A DNA stretch of 64,000 nucleotides from Paracoccaceae bacterium (GCA_027489375.1 JAIXZW010000003.1:124001-188000); one strand, 5' to 3'; counted from the stretch's first letter, positions 10,050 to 20,407 are shown. The notes: generated by a model from the sequence alone, not told the origin. Program-made: numbers and translations.

Positions 10050-10316
10050 ATGCCGACCATGACAGCCGTGGAAATCTATACGACGCCGCTCTGCGGCTAT
10101 TGCCACGCCGCCAAGCGCCTGCTTGGGAAAAAGGGCGTGGAGTTCACCGAGATCGACGTGAGCACCGACAATGCCCTGCGCGCCAAGATGATGGAGCGGG
10201 CAGGCGGGCGGCGGACCGTGCCGCAAATCTTTATCGGCGGTAAGCACGTTGGCGGCTGTGACGACCTGCACGCGCTTGAGGCGGACGGGAAGCTTGATCC
10301 GATGTTGGCGGGCTGA
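10050..10316 (+). CDS. grxC: glutaredoxin 3
   Basis: VEIYTTPLCGYCHAAKRLL...GGRRTVPQIFIGGKHVGGCDDL. Confidence 0.95.
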   Translation: MPTMTAVEIYTTPLCGYCHAAKRLLGKKGVEFTEIDVSTDNALRAKMMERAGGRRTVPQIFIGGKHVGGCDDLHALEADGKLDPMLAG

Positions 10317-11146
10317 TGCGGGCGGGTCTGGTCCAGCTTACCGTGACGGATGATCCGGCGGCGAACCTGCCGGAGACGGTGGCGCTTGTGCGGGCTGCCG
10401 TGGCGGGGGGTGCGGGTTTCGTGCTGACGCCGGAATGCACCAACGCCCTGTCGTCGAACCGCGCCAAGCAGCGCGAGGTTTTGCGGTTCGAGGGCGATGA
10501 TCCCACGCTTGCCGCCCTGCGGGACGAGGCGGCGCGGGCGGGCGTCTGGATGCTGATCGGATCGCTGGGTGTGCTGACCGATGACGCGGACGGGCGCTTT
10601 GCGAACCGCTCGTTCCTGATCGGGCCGGACGGGGGGATCGTGGCGCGCTATGACAAGATCCACATGTTCGACGTGAACGTGTCGGAGACCGAGGTTTACC
10701 GCGAGTCGTCGGGTTACAGGCCGGGGGCGCGGGCGGTGATGGCGGATACCCCGTTCGGGCGGGTGGGAATGACGGTCTGTTATGACGTGCGCTTCCCGCA
10801 TCTTTACCGCCGTCTGGCGCAGGCGGGGGCCGAGATCATCACGGTTCCGGCGGCGTTCAACCACATCACGGGTGCTGCGCATTGGGAAGTGCTGCTGCGG
10901 GCGCGGGCGATCGAGACGGGGTGCTACGTGTTGGCCCCCGCGCAGACGGGCTTTCACCCCGAAGCGGGTGGCAAGGGGCGGCGGACGCATGGGCATAGCC
11001 TTGTGATCGCGCCCTGGGGCGAGGTTTTGTCGGATGCGGGCGTGGAGCCGGGCGTGACATTCGCCGACCTCGATCTGGCCGAGGTGGCCAAGGCGCGGGA
11101 CCGCGTGCCATCGCTTTCGCATGACAGGGCGTTTGAGGGACCATGA
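10316..11146 (+). CDS. carbon-nitrogen hydrolase (nitrilase family)
   Basis: TPECTNAL, ARYDKIHMFDV, MTVCYDVRFP catalytic-triad motifs. Confidence 0.92.
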   Translation: MRAGLVQLTVTDDPAANLPETVALVRAAVAGGAGFVLTPECTNALSSNRAKQREVLRFEGDDPTLAALRDEAARAGVWMLIGSLGVLTDDADGRFANRSFLIGPDGGIVARYDKIHMFDVNVSETEVYRESSGYRPGARAVMADTPFGRVGMTVCYDVRFPHLYRRLAQAGAEIITVPAAFNHITGAAHWEVLLRARAIETGCYVLAPAQTGFHPEAGGKGRRTHGHSLVIAPWGEVLSDAGVEPGVTFADLDLAEVAKARDRVPSLSHDRAFEGP

Positions 11147-11583
11147 GCGAGCGGAACGAGGATATCGCGGTTGCGTTGTTCGGTGAGCTGTTCATGGCGG
11201 ACCAGCTTGCCCGCAACCGCATATCCAAGGTGCTGCCCAAGGGGATGGAATTGTCGCATTTCGGCGTGCTGAACCATCTGGCGCGGGTCGGGGACGAACG
11301 GACTCCGGCGCAATTGGCGCGGGCCTTCCATGTGACGCGGGGGGCGATGACGAACACCCTGTCGCGGCTGGAATGGGCAGGGCATGTGCATATCCGCCCC
11401 GATTGGGACGATGCGCGGCGGAAGTTCGTGGCGATTTCCCCCGCAGGCCGTGCCGCGCGGGATGCGGCGGTGCAGGCGGTGGCGCCGTTGATCGCCGAGG
11501 TGGTCGCGGCCTTGGGTGCGGACCGCGTGCGGGCGCTGATCCCCGTGCTGCGCGAGATGCGCACGCGGCTGGAAGACGAATGA
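11143..11583 (+). CDS. MarR family transcriptional regulator
   Basis: LSHFGVLNHLARVGDERTPAQLARAFHVTRGAMTNTLSRLEWAGHVHIRPDWDDARRKFVAIS. Confidence 0.88.
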   Translation: MSERNEDIAVALFGELFMADQLARNRISKVLPKGMELSHFGVLNHLARVGDERTPAQLARAFHVTRGAMTNTLSRLEWAGHVHIRPDWDDARRKFVAISPAGRAARDAAVQAVAPLIAEVVAALGADRVRALIPVLREMRTRLEDE

Positions 11584-12410
11584 AGATCCGCTGGGGAATC
11601 CTTGGCGAGTTGTGGACGCTGAGCGACGAGCGCGAGCTTGACTTGATTGCTGCGGGGATTGCCTTTTACGGCTTCGTGGCGCTGTTCCCTTCGGTCGCCG
11701 CCGTCATTGCGATCTGGAGCTTCTTTGCCGATGCCGGTGTGATCCGCGAGGAGCTGGAGCTGGCGCGGGCCTATCTGCCGCAGGATGCGTGGTCGTTGAT
11801 TGCCGAGCAGATTGAATCGCTGCTGTCGTTGCGGACGGACAATCTGACCATCGCGACGATCCTGTCGCTTTTGTTGGCGCTGTGGACGACGCGGGCGGCG
11901 GTGGCGGCGTTGATGCGGGGGCTGAACGCGATTTACGGTTTGCCGAACCGGGCGGGGCATTGGCACCAGTTGCGGGCGATGGTGTTGACATTCGTGATGA
12001 TCGGTCTGGTCATCTGCGGGATGCTGGCGGCGGTGGTGGGGCCGCTGCTGTTGTCCTTTGTGCCCTTGGGGCGGTTTGCGTCACTGGGGTTGGAGGTGGT
12101 GAACCTTGGCCTGAGCCTGCTGCTGGTCGTGGTGGGTGTGGCGCTGATGTATCGGCTGGGGCTGAACCGGAACATCCACCATCGGCTGTTCACGCGGGGG
12201 ATTTTCGTGGCCGTGGTGATCTGGGTCGCGGCGTCGCGGGGGTTCGTGCTCTATCTGGCGAATTTCGACACGTATAACCGGATTTACGGGTCGATCGGGG
12301 CGGTGGTGGCGTTGCTGATGTGGCTCTATTTCAGCGGATACGCCATTTTGCTGGGCGCTGCGGTCGATGCGGCGCGGGCGGAGCGCAAGCGGTTGAAGGG
12401 CGCTCAGTAA
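11580..12410 (+). CDS. YihY/BrkB family inner membrane protein
   Basis: LIAAGIAFYGFVALFPSVAAVIAIW; multiple TM segments; ATGA overlap with the MarR gene. Confidence 0.88.
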   Translation: MKIRWGILGELWTLSDERELDLIAAGIAFYGFVALFPSVAAVIAIWSFFADAGVIREELELARAYLPQDAWSLIAEQIESLLSLRTDNLTIATILSLLLALWTTRAAVAALMRGLNAIYGLPNRAGHWHQLRAMVLTFVMIGLVICGMLAAVVGPLLLSFVPLGRFASLGLEVVNLGLSLLLVVVGVALMYRLGLNRNIHHRLFTRGIFVAVVIWVAASRGFVLYLANFDTYNRIYGSIGAVVALLMWLYFSGYAILLGAAVDAARAERKRLKGAQ

Positions 12411-15400
12411 TCCTTTTCCCAGAAGAGGCCGATGCCGGTGTTGCCGGTGCTGCCCGCCGAGCCGCGGAGCGTCAGGCTTTTGGTCACGTCGAGGTTCAGG
12501 TTGATCTGGCTTTGGCCGTCCTGTCCCACTTCCACCTCGGTATAGAGGTTCTTGGCGATGTATTTGCCCAAGGTGAGGCTGGCCGCGCCGGAAGCGTCGG
12601 TCTGCACGTCGAGGTCGTCGAGGCCGAAGCCCTGCCGCAGCCGGTCGATCACGCCTGCGCCGCCGCGTCCGGCAAGGGTGGCAACCGCGTTGGCAAGCTG
12701 GGCGGCCTGAAGCGGGGAGAGGTTTTCGAGGCCGCGTCCGAAGAGGAGGCGGGAGAGGACTTCCTCTTGCGGGAGTTCGGGGGTGGAGGTGAAGGTGACG
12801 TCGGGCGCGGTGGCGGGGCCGTCGATGCGGACGAAGCTGGTGATGCCTTCGCTTTCGGTGGAGGCGGCGATGGCGACGGTGGGGATGAAATCGCCTTCGA
12901 GCAGGAGTGTCGCTTCGGACAGGATCAGGCGGCGGCCGAGGATGTCGAGGCGGCCGCGGATGAGCTGGAACGATCCGGCGGGTTGCACGGCAGCGGTCGT
13001 GCCGCGGAGGGTGAGGCTGCCGCCCAGTTCGGCGTCGAGGCCACGGCCGCGGAGGAAGACCTGCGACGGGGCGCTGATGGTGAGGTTCAGGTTGAGCGGG
13101 CGGGTCTGCGGGCCGGAGCCGCCGGATGCGGAGCCGAGGAAACCGGCGCGGTCGCGGGTGGCGCGGACGGCGGCGGGTTCGAAGCGGTGGGCAAGGTCGG
13201 GCAGGCCTGCGGCATTGCCGAGGCCGGTAGAGGGGATTTGCAGCTCGGTCTGGCCAAGGTCGATGCGTCCGGCGACGAGGCCGCCTGCGATGAGCGGTCC
13301 GGTGAGGGTGAGCGTGCCGTTGGCGGTGGTCTGGAACAGGCGCGGGTCGCGGAGGATGGCGTTTTGCAATGCGATGCGCAGGTCTGCGGTATAGGGCGCG
13401 GCGAGGGAGATTGAGCCGCTGGCCTGCACCTGCCCGCCGCTGGAGAGGCGGGTGGAGGCGGTGAGGTTGGCGCGGCTGCCGGACATGTCGGCGTTCAGCG
13501 TGACCCCTTCGAACCCGAAGGCGAGGCGCGGGTCGGCGATGCGGCCACCCGACAGCGAGACGCGGCCTGTCAGCGAGGGCAGGGCGAGCGGGCCGTTCAG
13601 GTCGAGGTCGAAGCGGACGGGGCCGGAAAGGACCCGGCCCGACAGGAAGGGCGAGAGGAGGCCCGCTTGCAGGCTGCCCGCGATGTCGAGGTTGGCGGAG
13701 GCGAAATCCCGCGTCAAGCGGCCCGCGACGGTGGCGTCGATCTGGCCGGGGCCACGGGTGCGCAGGTTCAGGTCATAGCCCGTGCCATCGTCGGTGGCGG
13801 TGCCTTCGACGCTGACGGGGCCGGGGAATTCGGGAAGGAAGAGGCCGAGGTTGGCAAGGCGGGCGGTAAGGTCGATGTCGCGCCGCGAGTCCGTTGCCGT
13901 GCCCGTGGCGCTGGCGGTGAGTTGCGGGTTGGTCAGGCGGGCAGCGTTTAGGGTGACGCGGCCCTTGGTCAGGCCGAGGTCGAGGGCAAGCGCGGTCGTA
14001 CCTGAAAGCAGGCGGTCGGCCTGCGCCTGGCCGATGCCAAGGTTTTGGCCTGTGGCGTCGAGCGTGATGCGGCCCGCTTCGGTCATGCCGCTGAAGCCGA
14101 GGTCGCCCGAAAGGCTGCCCTGCCATGCAGGGTCGAGTGCGGCGAGGTCGGAGAGGGTGACACGCGCCTTCAGGTCCGCGCCGTCGTTGCTGGCGGTTCC
14201 GGTGGCATCCGCCGTGAGTGCGCCCGTGCGGATTTGCAGGGAGCGGAGTTCGGTCTTGGCCGTGTCGCGCTTGGCGCTGGCGCTTATGGTGGAGGCGCCG
14301 CGCAGCAGGCGGTCGAGGTGCGGTTGCGACAGGGTGATATCGCGCCCGCCAAGGCTGGCGGTCAGGTCGAAGTCGCCCGCAAGCGGGCTGCCCATCCCCT
14401 CGACATGGAGGAGTGCCGCGCCGGAGAAGGGGCGGCCTGCGAGGGCGGTGAGGCGCGAGAGGTCTTGCAGGGTTGCGTCGGCTTGGCCGGAGATGCGGAA
14501 GGCATCGTCCAACCCTTCGATCTGGCCGGAGGCGGTGAGGGTGTAGTCCTTTCCCCTGATGGTCAGGCGGCGGAGGTCGAGGCCATTGGCCGCTTGGGTC
14601 GCGTGAAGGTCGGCGGTGCCGGATATTGCGGGGCCGAGTGCCGTGGCCAAGGCGGGGTTGGCGGGGGCCAGCCCTTCGGTTGCGAAGCGGAAGGCGGCGT
14701 CGAAGCTGTCGGCGGTGTCGCCGTGGGTGATCGTGCCGGAGCCGTTCAGGATCAGGCGGTCGGCGGAGAGGCCTGCGCGCTCCAGCCCCTGCACATCGAC
14801 CAGCGCGCGCCAGCCCGTGCCGAGGGCGGCGTTGTAGCCGAGCGAAAGGTTGGCGGCGGTGATGCGCGTGTCGGTCGCGCCGAGGGGGAGGAGGACGGGG
14901 GAGCCGTCGGGAAGCCCGATCTCGCCCTGCACATTCAGGCGGAGGGGGACATAATCGGGGGCGAGTTCGACCGCGCCCGCAAGGTGGATGGCCTGTGACG
15001 TGAGGTCGAAGGCTTGCAGGTCGAGCGTGCCGTCGGCGCGGGATTCGCCGCGTGCCGTCAGCGCGATCCGGTTGCCGAAGAAGGCGGCGTATTGCGGAAG
15101 GAACAGGGGGGCGAGGTCGCCGCGCAGGTCGGCATCGAAGCCGCGCCCGCCGTTTTCCGTTCCGTTCAGGGTGACGCGGCCTGCCAGACGGTCCTGCCCG
15201 TCGGAGCGCAGGGCGATGTCGGCGGCGAAGGCGTCGAGCGGGCCTGTGCCGTTGATGCTGAGTTCGGTCGCGGGGGAACCGGGGAGGCCGAGTTTGCGCA
15301 CGGCGATGCCGCCTGCATCCTCGGCTGCGGTGAGGTTCAGGGTGAGGGTCCGGGTTTCGTTGGAGAAGGCGGCGTCGAGCGAGAGTTTGCCCGCAGGGCC

Positions 15401-15931
15401 GCTGTCGGTGCGTTCAAGGAGGATCGTCGCCTTGCCATCGCCCCCGTCGAGCGAGAGGGAGGAGTCGAGCCGAGCTTCCACCGCCTCGCCCAGAACGGCG
15501 GGGCCGAGGGCAATGCGGTTGGCGGCGATGCGGCCGATGTTCACGGAGACGGGCAGGTCGGGGAGGGAGAAGCCTTTCGCCTCGGCCTCGGGGGTGGCGG
15601 GGTCGGTGACGGGGGGGCGGTCGAGGAGGATTTCGTTCGCGGAGAGTTCGGTCACGTCGACCACGCCGCGCAGGAGGGCCGAACGGCTCCAGTCCAGTGT
15701 CACGCCGTTGAGGGTGAGCCAGACGCCCTTGGCATCGGCGATGGAGAGGGATTGGATCGTGGCGCGCGAGGACAGCGCGCCCGCGAAGCCGGTGATCGTG
15801 ACCTGACGCCCCGCGCCGGAGAGGTTTTCTTCGAGCAGGGCGGCGAGGTAGCTTTTGTCCGCCTCGGCGTCCTGTGCGGGGGCGGCGAGGGGAAGCAGGG
15901 CCATAAGGGCGGCGAGGAGGAAGCGTTTCAT
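12404..15931 (-). CDS. tamB: translocation/assembly module protein TamB
   Basis: Long repetitive beta-rich protein with signal peptide MKRFLLAALMALLPLAAPA; C-terminal DUF490 pattern (IRGRLDILGRRLILSEATLLLEGDFIPTV...EVLSRLLFGRGLENLSPLQAAQLA). The extension to 16504 runs over tamA in another frame and is not the real start. Confidence 0.9.
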   Translation of the reverse strand: MKRFLLAALMALLPLAAPAQDAEADKSYLAALLEENLSGAGRQVTITGFAGALSSRATIQSLSIADAKGVWLTLNGVTLDWSRSALLRGVVDVTELSANEILLDRPPVTDPATPEAEAKGFSLPDLPVSVNIGRIAANRIALGPAVLGEAVEARLDSSLSLDGGDGKATILLERTDSGPAGKLSLDAAFSNETRTLTLNLTAAEDAGGIAVRKLGLPGSPATELSINGTGPLDAFAADIALRSDGQDRLAGRVTLNGTENGGRGFDADLRGDLAPLFLPQYAAFFGNRIALTARGESRADGTLDLQAFDLTSQAIHLAGAVELAPDYVPLRLNVQGEIGLPDGSPVLLPLGATDTRITAANLSLGYNAALGTGWRALVDVQGLERAGLSADRLILNGSGTITHGDTADSFDAAFRFATEGLAPANPALATALGPAISGTADLHATQAANGLDLRRLTIRGKDYTLTASGQIEGLDDAFRISGQADATLQDLSRLTALAGRPFSGAALLHVEGMGSPLAGDFDLTASLGGRDITLSQPHLDRLLRGASTISASAKRDTAKTELRSLQIRTGALTADATGTASNDGADLKARVTLSDLAALDPAWQGSLSGDLGFSGMTEAGRITLDATGQNLGIGQAQADRLLSGTTALALDLGLTKGRVTLNAARLTNPQLTASATGTATDSRRDIDLTARLANLGLFLPEFPGPVSVEGTATDDGTGYDLNLRTRGPGQIDATVAGRLTRDFASANLDIAGSLQAGLLSPFLSGRVLSGPVRFDLDLNGPLALPSLTGRVSLSGGRIADPRLAFGFEGVTLNADMSGSRANLTASTRLSSGGQVQASGSISLAAPYTADLRIALQNAILRDPRLFQTTANGTLTLTGPLIAGGLVAGRIDLGQTELQIPSTGLGNAAGLPDLAHRFEPAAVRATRDRAGFLGSASGGSGPQTRPLNLNLTISAPSQVFLRGRGLDAELGGSLTLRGTTAAVQPAGSFQLIRGRLDILGRRLILSEATLLLEGDFIPTVAIAASTESEGITSFVRIDGPATAPDVTFTSTPELPQEEVLSRLLFGRGLENLSPLQAAQLANAVATLAGRGGAGVIDRLRQGFGLDDLDVQTDASGAASLTLGKYIAKNLYTEVEVGQDGQSQINLNLDVTKSLTLRGSAGSTGNTGIGLFWEKDY

Positions 15932-17763
15932 CAGAAGGCCTGCCCGATGCCGACGTAGATTTGCACGCCTTCGCCTGTGTCGCCGCCCACGGGTTTGGCG
16001 ATGTCGAGCCGGATCGGGCCGAAGCCCGTGTCGTAGCGCAGGCCAAGCCCCGCGCCGGAATGGTTGCGCGACTGGTCGGAGAAGAAGCCGTCGATGCCGA
16101 TCTGACCGAAATCGTAAAAGCCGACGAGGCCGATTTTGCCGGTGACGCCGACGCGGGCTTCGATCTGGCTGCCGAGGTAGTAGCTGCCGCCGATGCGCGA
16201 GGTCTGGTTGTTGATGCGCAGCACGTTGACGCCGAGCGACTGGTAGGGCTGGCCGCGCACGGTGCCGCCGCCGCCGGAGTAGAAGAGTTCGTCGCGTGGC
16301 GTGGCAAGCAGACTTGCGCCGTAGACCACGCCGCCCTGAAGGCGGGCGGCAAAGGTCAGGCGGCTGCCGAAGCTGTGGTAGGTGCGGGCGTCCCATGTGA
16401 AGCGGATGCCGCTGTCGGTGGTGCCGAAGCCGAGGAAGGGTTTCGCCTCGGCGTCGATGTAGAAGCCGCGGGTGGCATCGGTCGGGTCGTCGCGGCGGTC
16501 CCATGTGACGCCGAGGGGGAGGGAGAGGTTGCGGAAGTTGAAGTCGGAGACTTTGTCGCGCCCTTTGGAGAAATCGTAGGTGAGGCCCGTGCGTGCGGTG
16601 AGTTCGGTCGAGAAGATCTGCGTGGCGGTCAGGCCGAATGTTGCGGTGTCGGCGGTGTAGTCGATGTCGTCGATATGGGAGAGTTCGGCGATGATCCCAA
16701 CGGTCGTGTCGGGAGTAAAGGTGGCGGGGCGGTCGAGCGTGACGCCGAGCGTGTAGTCGGTGCCGCTGGATTGCGCGCCGAGGTTGGCGATTTCGCCGTA
16801 AAGCTTCAGCCTCTCGGCCCCGCCAAGCAGGTTGCGGTGCATCCAGCTGCCGGAGAGCGTGACGCCATCAAGGCTCGCGATTTCGGCGCCGAAGCTGTAG
16901 CGGCGGGGTTTTTCTTCAACGACCGTGGCGGTGATGGGCAAGAGGTCGGGGGCGGTGATCGTGTCGGCTTCGGCCAGTGTGGCGGATTTGAACACGCCCG
17001 TGCGGCGGAGGCGGGTGGCGGCGAGGTCGAGGGCTTCGGGGTTGAAGGTTTCGCCCGTGGGCAGGCCTGCGATGGCACGGATGCGGGCTTCGCGCATGCG
17101 GTCGTTGCCCTTGACGATGAGCGGGCCGAAGCGGAGGCGGGGTCCGGCGTCGAGGGCGATGGCGGCGGAAAGCAGGGCATTCAGGTGGTTGGCGGTGATG
17201 TCCTGCCCTGCGACACGGGCCTTGGCATGGCCACGGTCGCGCCAGCCTTCGACGCCTGCGGTCGCGGCGGCGCGGATCGTGCCGGAGCGGGCGATTTCGC
17301 CCGTGCGGAAGCCGTCGGGCAGGGTGGTGCCACCGGCGAGGGGGGCGATGGCGGCGCGCGAGAAGCGGAAGGCGGGGCCGGGTTCGACGGTGACGGAGAT
17401 CACGTCGATGCGGGGGGGCGCGTCGAGCGGGGCGATGCTGGCGGCCTCGCGCCCGTCGAGGCGGATGTGGATGACGCCGGAATAGTAGCCTTCGGCGTAG
17501 AGGGTGTTGAGGAGTTGCGCGTAATCGGCCTGTGCGGCGGCGAAGAGGTCTTGCGGGTTGGTCTGCTTGTCGCGTTCCGAGGTGAGGAGGAGCGAGGCAT
17601 TGCGCAACGCCTCGGCCACCTCTTTGGGTGCGTTCGGGGTGGCGAAGTCGATGCGTTCCAGCGCGGCGGCGGGATGGGCGCAGAGGGCCGCCAAGGCGGC
17701 GGTTCGGGCAAGGCGGCGCAGCGTCTGGAGCGGGTTGGGGGGCAAGGCTTCCTCGGGGCGCAA
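15931..17763 (-). CDS. tamA: autotransporter assembly protein TamA (BamA/Omp85 family)
   Basis: POTRA-like N-terminus, C-terminal barrel with PIRLDIAKPVGG...QIYVGIGQAF; overlaps tamB start. Confidence 0.9.
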   Translation of the reverse strand: MRPEEALPPNPLQTLRRLARTAALAALCAHPAAALERIDFATPNAPKEVAEALRNASLLLTSERDKQTNPQDLFAAAQADYAQLLNTLYAEGYYSGVIHIRLDGREAASIAPLDAPPRIDVISVTVEPGPAFRFSRAAIAPLAGGTTLPDGFRTGEIARSGTIRAAATAGVEGWRDRGHAKARVAGQDITANHLNALLSAAIALDAGPRLRFGPLIVKGNDRMREARIRAIAGLPTGETFNPEALDLAATRLRRTGVFKSATLAEADTITAPDLLPITATVVEEKPRRYSFGAEIASLDGVTLSGSWMHRNLLGGAERLKLYGEIANLGAQSSGTDYTLGVTLDRPATFTPDTTVGIIAELSHIDDIDYTADTATFGLTATQIFSTELTARTGLTYDFSKGRDKVSDFNFRNLSLPLGVTWDRRDDPTDATRGFYIDAEAKPFLGFGTTDSGIRFTWDARTYHSFGSRLTFAARLQGGVVYGASLLATPRDELFYSGGGGTVRGQPYQSLGVNVLRINNQTSRIGGSYYLGSQIEARVGVTGKIGLVGFYDFGQIGIDGFFSDQSRNHSGAGLGLRYDTGFGPIRLDIAKPVGGDTGEGVQIYVGIGQAF

Positions 17764-17834
17764 TGGATTAACTATTGCAACTCACCCAAGGCCGCACAAT
17801 GGCAAGCGGTTCCGTTGTGGCGTTTTCCGCCGGT

Positions 17835-19109
17835 CTATTGGGCGGCGATGTCGCGGGTGGGGGCAAGCAGCCCTTCGCTGACGAAGGAGAGGGCGAGGGC
17901 GGCTGCGCCATGCGCCCAAAGGAGATCGCCCCATGCGTGGATTTCGATGGGGGGGCGGGGGCGGCCCGACTGGATGGCGAGGTTGTCCATCTCGGCCAGC
18001 GTTTCCTGCGCGTAGAGGTAGTCGTAGCGCATCCGTTCGCCCGACAGGATGATGAGCGCGGGGTCGAAGAGGTTGATGACGTTCGAGAGGCCCACGGCAA
18101 GGTAGCGGCCCGCGCGGCGGAAGATGGAGCGGGCGGCGGTGTTGCCCGCCTTGGCGTGGTCGTAAAGGCTTTCGAGGAGGACGGCGATGGACTGCCCCTC
18201 GCGGTGGGTCCAGTTGAGGGCGGTGGTCGCTTCGCGGGCCAGGGCGTAGTCGGCGATATAGGCCTCGAGACAGCCGCGCTGGCCGCAGCGGCAGAGCGCG
18301 CCGTCGAGCTGCACCTTGGTGTGGCCAAGCTCCATGCCGAGGCCGTGGGCGCCGCGATAGATGCGATGGTTGATGACGTAGCCCATGCCGACGCCGTGTT
18401 CGATGGTGACGACGGCAAAGTCGGCCAGACCGCGCCCCGCGCCGAACCAAAGCTCGGCAAGGGTGACGAGGTTGGCGTCGTTGTCGATGGTGACGGGCAG
18501 GCCGACACGGGCCGAGGCGGCGGCGGCGAGGGGGACGGTGCGGTCGGACAGGACCGAGGACCACATGACGGTGCCGGTGCCGGTATCGACGAAGCCCGGC
18601 ACGCCGACGCCAAGGGCGGAAAGTTCGGACCGCGCGATGCCCGCCTTGGCGCAGACGCGGTTGAGCAGGGTTTCGATGGCGTCGAGGATTTCGGGCGTGG
18701 TCATCGGGCCGGGGCGGCGGGGGATGACATCGTCGGCGATGAGGTTGCCCGCGAAGTCGATGACAACGGCGGTGTGTTCGCGGTCGGACAGCTTCATCCC
18801 TGCTACCCGATGGGCCTGCGCCCGCACGCCGAGCGCCACGGCGGGGCGGCCGCGCCCCTGATCGCTGTCGCGCGGGGCGGCGGTTTCTTCGATCAGGCCC
18901 GCTTCGATGAGTTCCTGCGTGATGGTGGTGACGGAGGCGGGGCTGACGCCAAGGTCCTTGGCAACCTGCACGCGCGGTATAAGTCCTGCGGCGCGGACCC
19001 GTTCGAAGACCTGTTGGCGGAGCGGGCGCAGGGTGTCGGTCAGGGGGGGAATCAGCGGGCCACAGCCACGCCGCGATTCTGCGCCCTCACCATGACCTGC
19101 GCTGAGCAT
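17835..19109 (-). CDS. ROK family transcriptional regulator (XylR-like)
   Basis: N-terminal HTH (QVAKDLGVSPASVTTITQELIEAGLIEE) and ROK domain with zinc motif CRCGQRGCLEAY; divergent from the xylose operon. Confidence 0.9.
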   Translation of the reverse strand: MLSAGHGEGAESRRGCGPLIPPLTDTLRPLRQQVFERVRAAGLIPRVQVAKDLGVSPASVTTITQELIEAGLIEETAAPRDSDQGRGRPAVALGVRAQAHRVAGMKLSDREHTAVVIDFAGNLIADDVIPRRPGPMTTPEILDAIETLLNRVCAKAGIARSELSALGVGVPGFVDTGTGTVMWSSVLSDRTVPLAAAASARVGLPVTIDNDANLVTLAELWFGAGRGLADFAVVTIEHGVGMGYVINHRIYRGAHGLGMELGHTKVQLDGALCRCGQRGCLEAYIADYALAREATTALNWTHREGQSIAVLLESLYDHAKAGNTAARSIFRRAGRYLAVGLSNVINLFDPALIILSGERMRYDYLYAQETLAEMDNLAIQSGRPRPPIEIHAWGDLLWAHGAAALALSFVSEGLLAPTRDIAAQ

Positions 19110-19199
19110 TTTTTCGGCCCCCGAACTAAAAATGCACGAATATCAGCGTGCCCTCTTTCCCAAACGCCCCGTTATTGCTGCGGAGCAGCGAAAAACTGA

Positions 19200-19332
19200 C
19201 CGTTTCGGATGCACGCCTAGCTTCGCGCATCATTTTTATTTTGACAACTGAAATTATTCGCGCCACTTTCCCCGCGTGCCGACGAATCTGTCGGACCGGC
19301 CATGTGCTGGCCGCATCCATGGGAGGATAACA
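19200..19332 (+). promoter_or_regulatory. putative xyl promoter/operator region
   Basis: Intergenic AT-rich segment between ROK regulator and xylF containing TTGACA at about 19240 and an imperfect GCGCATCATTTTTA...AAATTATTCGCGC inverted repeat. Confidence 0.4.
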
Positions 19333-20358
19333 ATGCATAAGGTATTTCTCGCCGCCGTCGTCGCGGTGGCCGGTTTCTCGTCGGCTGCTCTGGCCGAAGG
19401 CAAGAAGATCGGCGTGAGCTGGGCGCAGTTCCAGGAAGAGCGCTGGAAGATCGACGAAGCGGCCATGAAGGCTGCAATCGAAGCGGCTGGCAACGAATAC
19501 GTCTCGGCGGACGCGCAGTCGTCGGCTGAAAAGCAGCTTTCGGACATCGACGCGCTGATCAGCCAAGGCGTTGACGCCCTGATCATCAACGCCTGGGACA
19601 AGGACGCCATCGGGCCGGCCATCGAAAAGGCCGCTGCCGAAGGGATTCCGGTCGTCGGCTATGACCGTCTGATCGAAGACAACCGCACCTTCTATCTGAC
19701 CTTCGACAACGTGGGCGTCGGCCGCATCATTGCGGAATCGGTGTTCGCTGTCGCGCCGAAGGGCAACTACGCGATCATCAAGGGCGACCCGGGCGACCCG
19801 AACGTCGGCTTCCTGCGTCAGGGCATGGAAGAAGTGATCGGCGCTGCCGTGGCTTCGGGCGACATCAAGATCGTCGGCGAAGCGAACTCGGACGGCTGGA
19901 AGCCCGAGAACGCCCAGAAGAACATGGAACAGATCCTGACCGCCAACAACAACGCGGTCGATGCGGTTCTGGCCCAGAACGACGGTATGGCCGGTGGCGC
20001 TGCCGCCGCGCTGGCCGCGCAAGGCCTGAACGTTCCGCTGGGTGGTCAGGACGGCGACCTTGCCGCGATCAACCGTGTGGCCCGCGGCACCCAGACCGTT
20101 TCGGTGTGGAAGGATGCGCGTCAACTCGGCAAGGCTGCGGGCGAGATCGCCTCGGCTCTGGCTGACGGCACGGCTCTGGACGCCATCGAAGGCGCGACCA
20201 AGTTCTCGGGCGGCGAGAAGGGCGTTGAAATGAACGCGATCCTTCTGACGCCGACCGCGATCACCAAGGACACCGTGAACCTTGCGATCGACGCTGGCCA
20301 CATCACCAAGGAAGCCGCTTGCGAAGGCGCGGTTGCCGGCGTGAAGGGCTGCGAATAA
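19333..20358 (+). CDS. xylF: D-xylose ABC transporter substrate-binding protein
   Basis: Signal peptide; IGVSWAQFQEERWKIDEAAMKAAIEAAGNEYVSADAQSSAEKQLSDIDALISQGVDALIINAWD. Confidence 0.93.
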   Translation: MHKVFLAAVVAVAGFSSAALAEGKKIGVSWAQFQEERWKIDEAAMKAAIEAAGNEYVSADAQSSAEKQLSDIDALISQGVDALIINAWDKDAIGPAIEKAAAEGIPVVGYDRLIEDNRTFYLTFDNVGVGRIIAESVFAVAPKGNYAIIKGDPGDPNVGFLRQGMEEVIGAAVASGDIKIVGEANSDGWKPENAQKNMEQILTANNNAVDAVLAQNDGMAGGAAAALAAQGLNVPLGGQDGDLAAINRVARGTQTVSVWKDARQLGKAAGEIASALADGTALDAIEGATKFSGGEKGVEMNAILLTPTAITKDTVNLAIDAGHITKEAACEGAVAGVKGCE

Positions 20359-20372
20359 TCGCGTGACGACGG

Positions 20373-20407
20373 GGCGCCGGTTCGAAGGGACCGGCGCCTT
20401 CTTTTTC
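20373..20407 (+). terminator. Intercistronic terminator/attenuator between xylF and xylH
   Basis: GGCGCCGGT-TCGAAGGG-ACCGGCGCC followed by TTCTTTTTCC. Confidence 0.7.

Noticed and set aside
12404-16504. 1366-aa minus-strand ORF taken as a single protein
   Set aside because: The first ~190 residues are an out-of-frame Arg/Pro-rich read-through of tamA; the real tamB start with signal peptide is at 15931.
15961-18015. 684-aa plus-strand ORF
   Set aside because: Gly/Ala/Val-rich shadow frame antisense to tamA, typical of high-GC genomes; no domain motifs.
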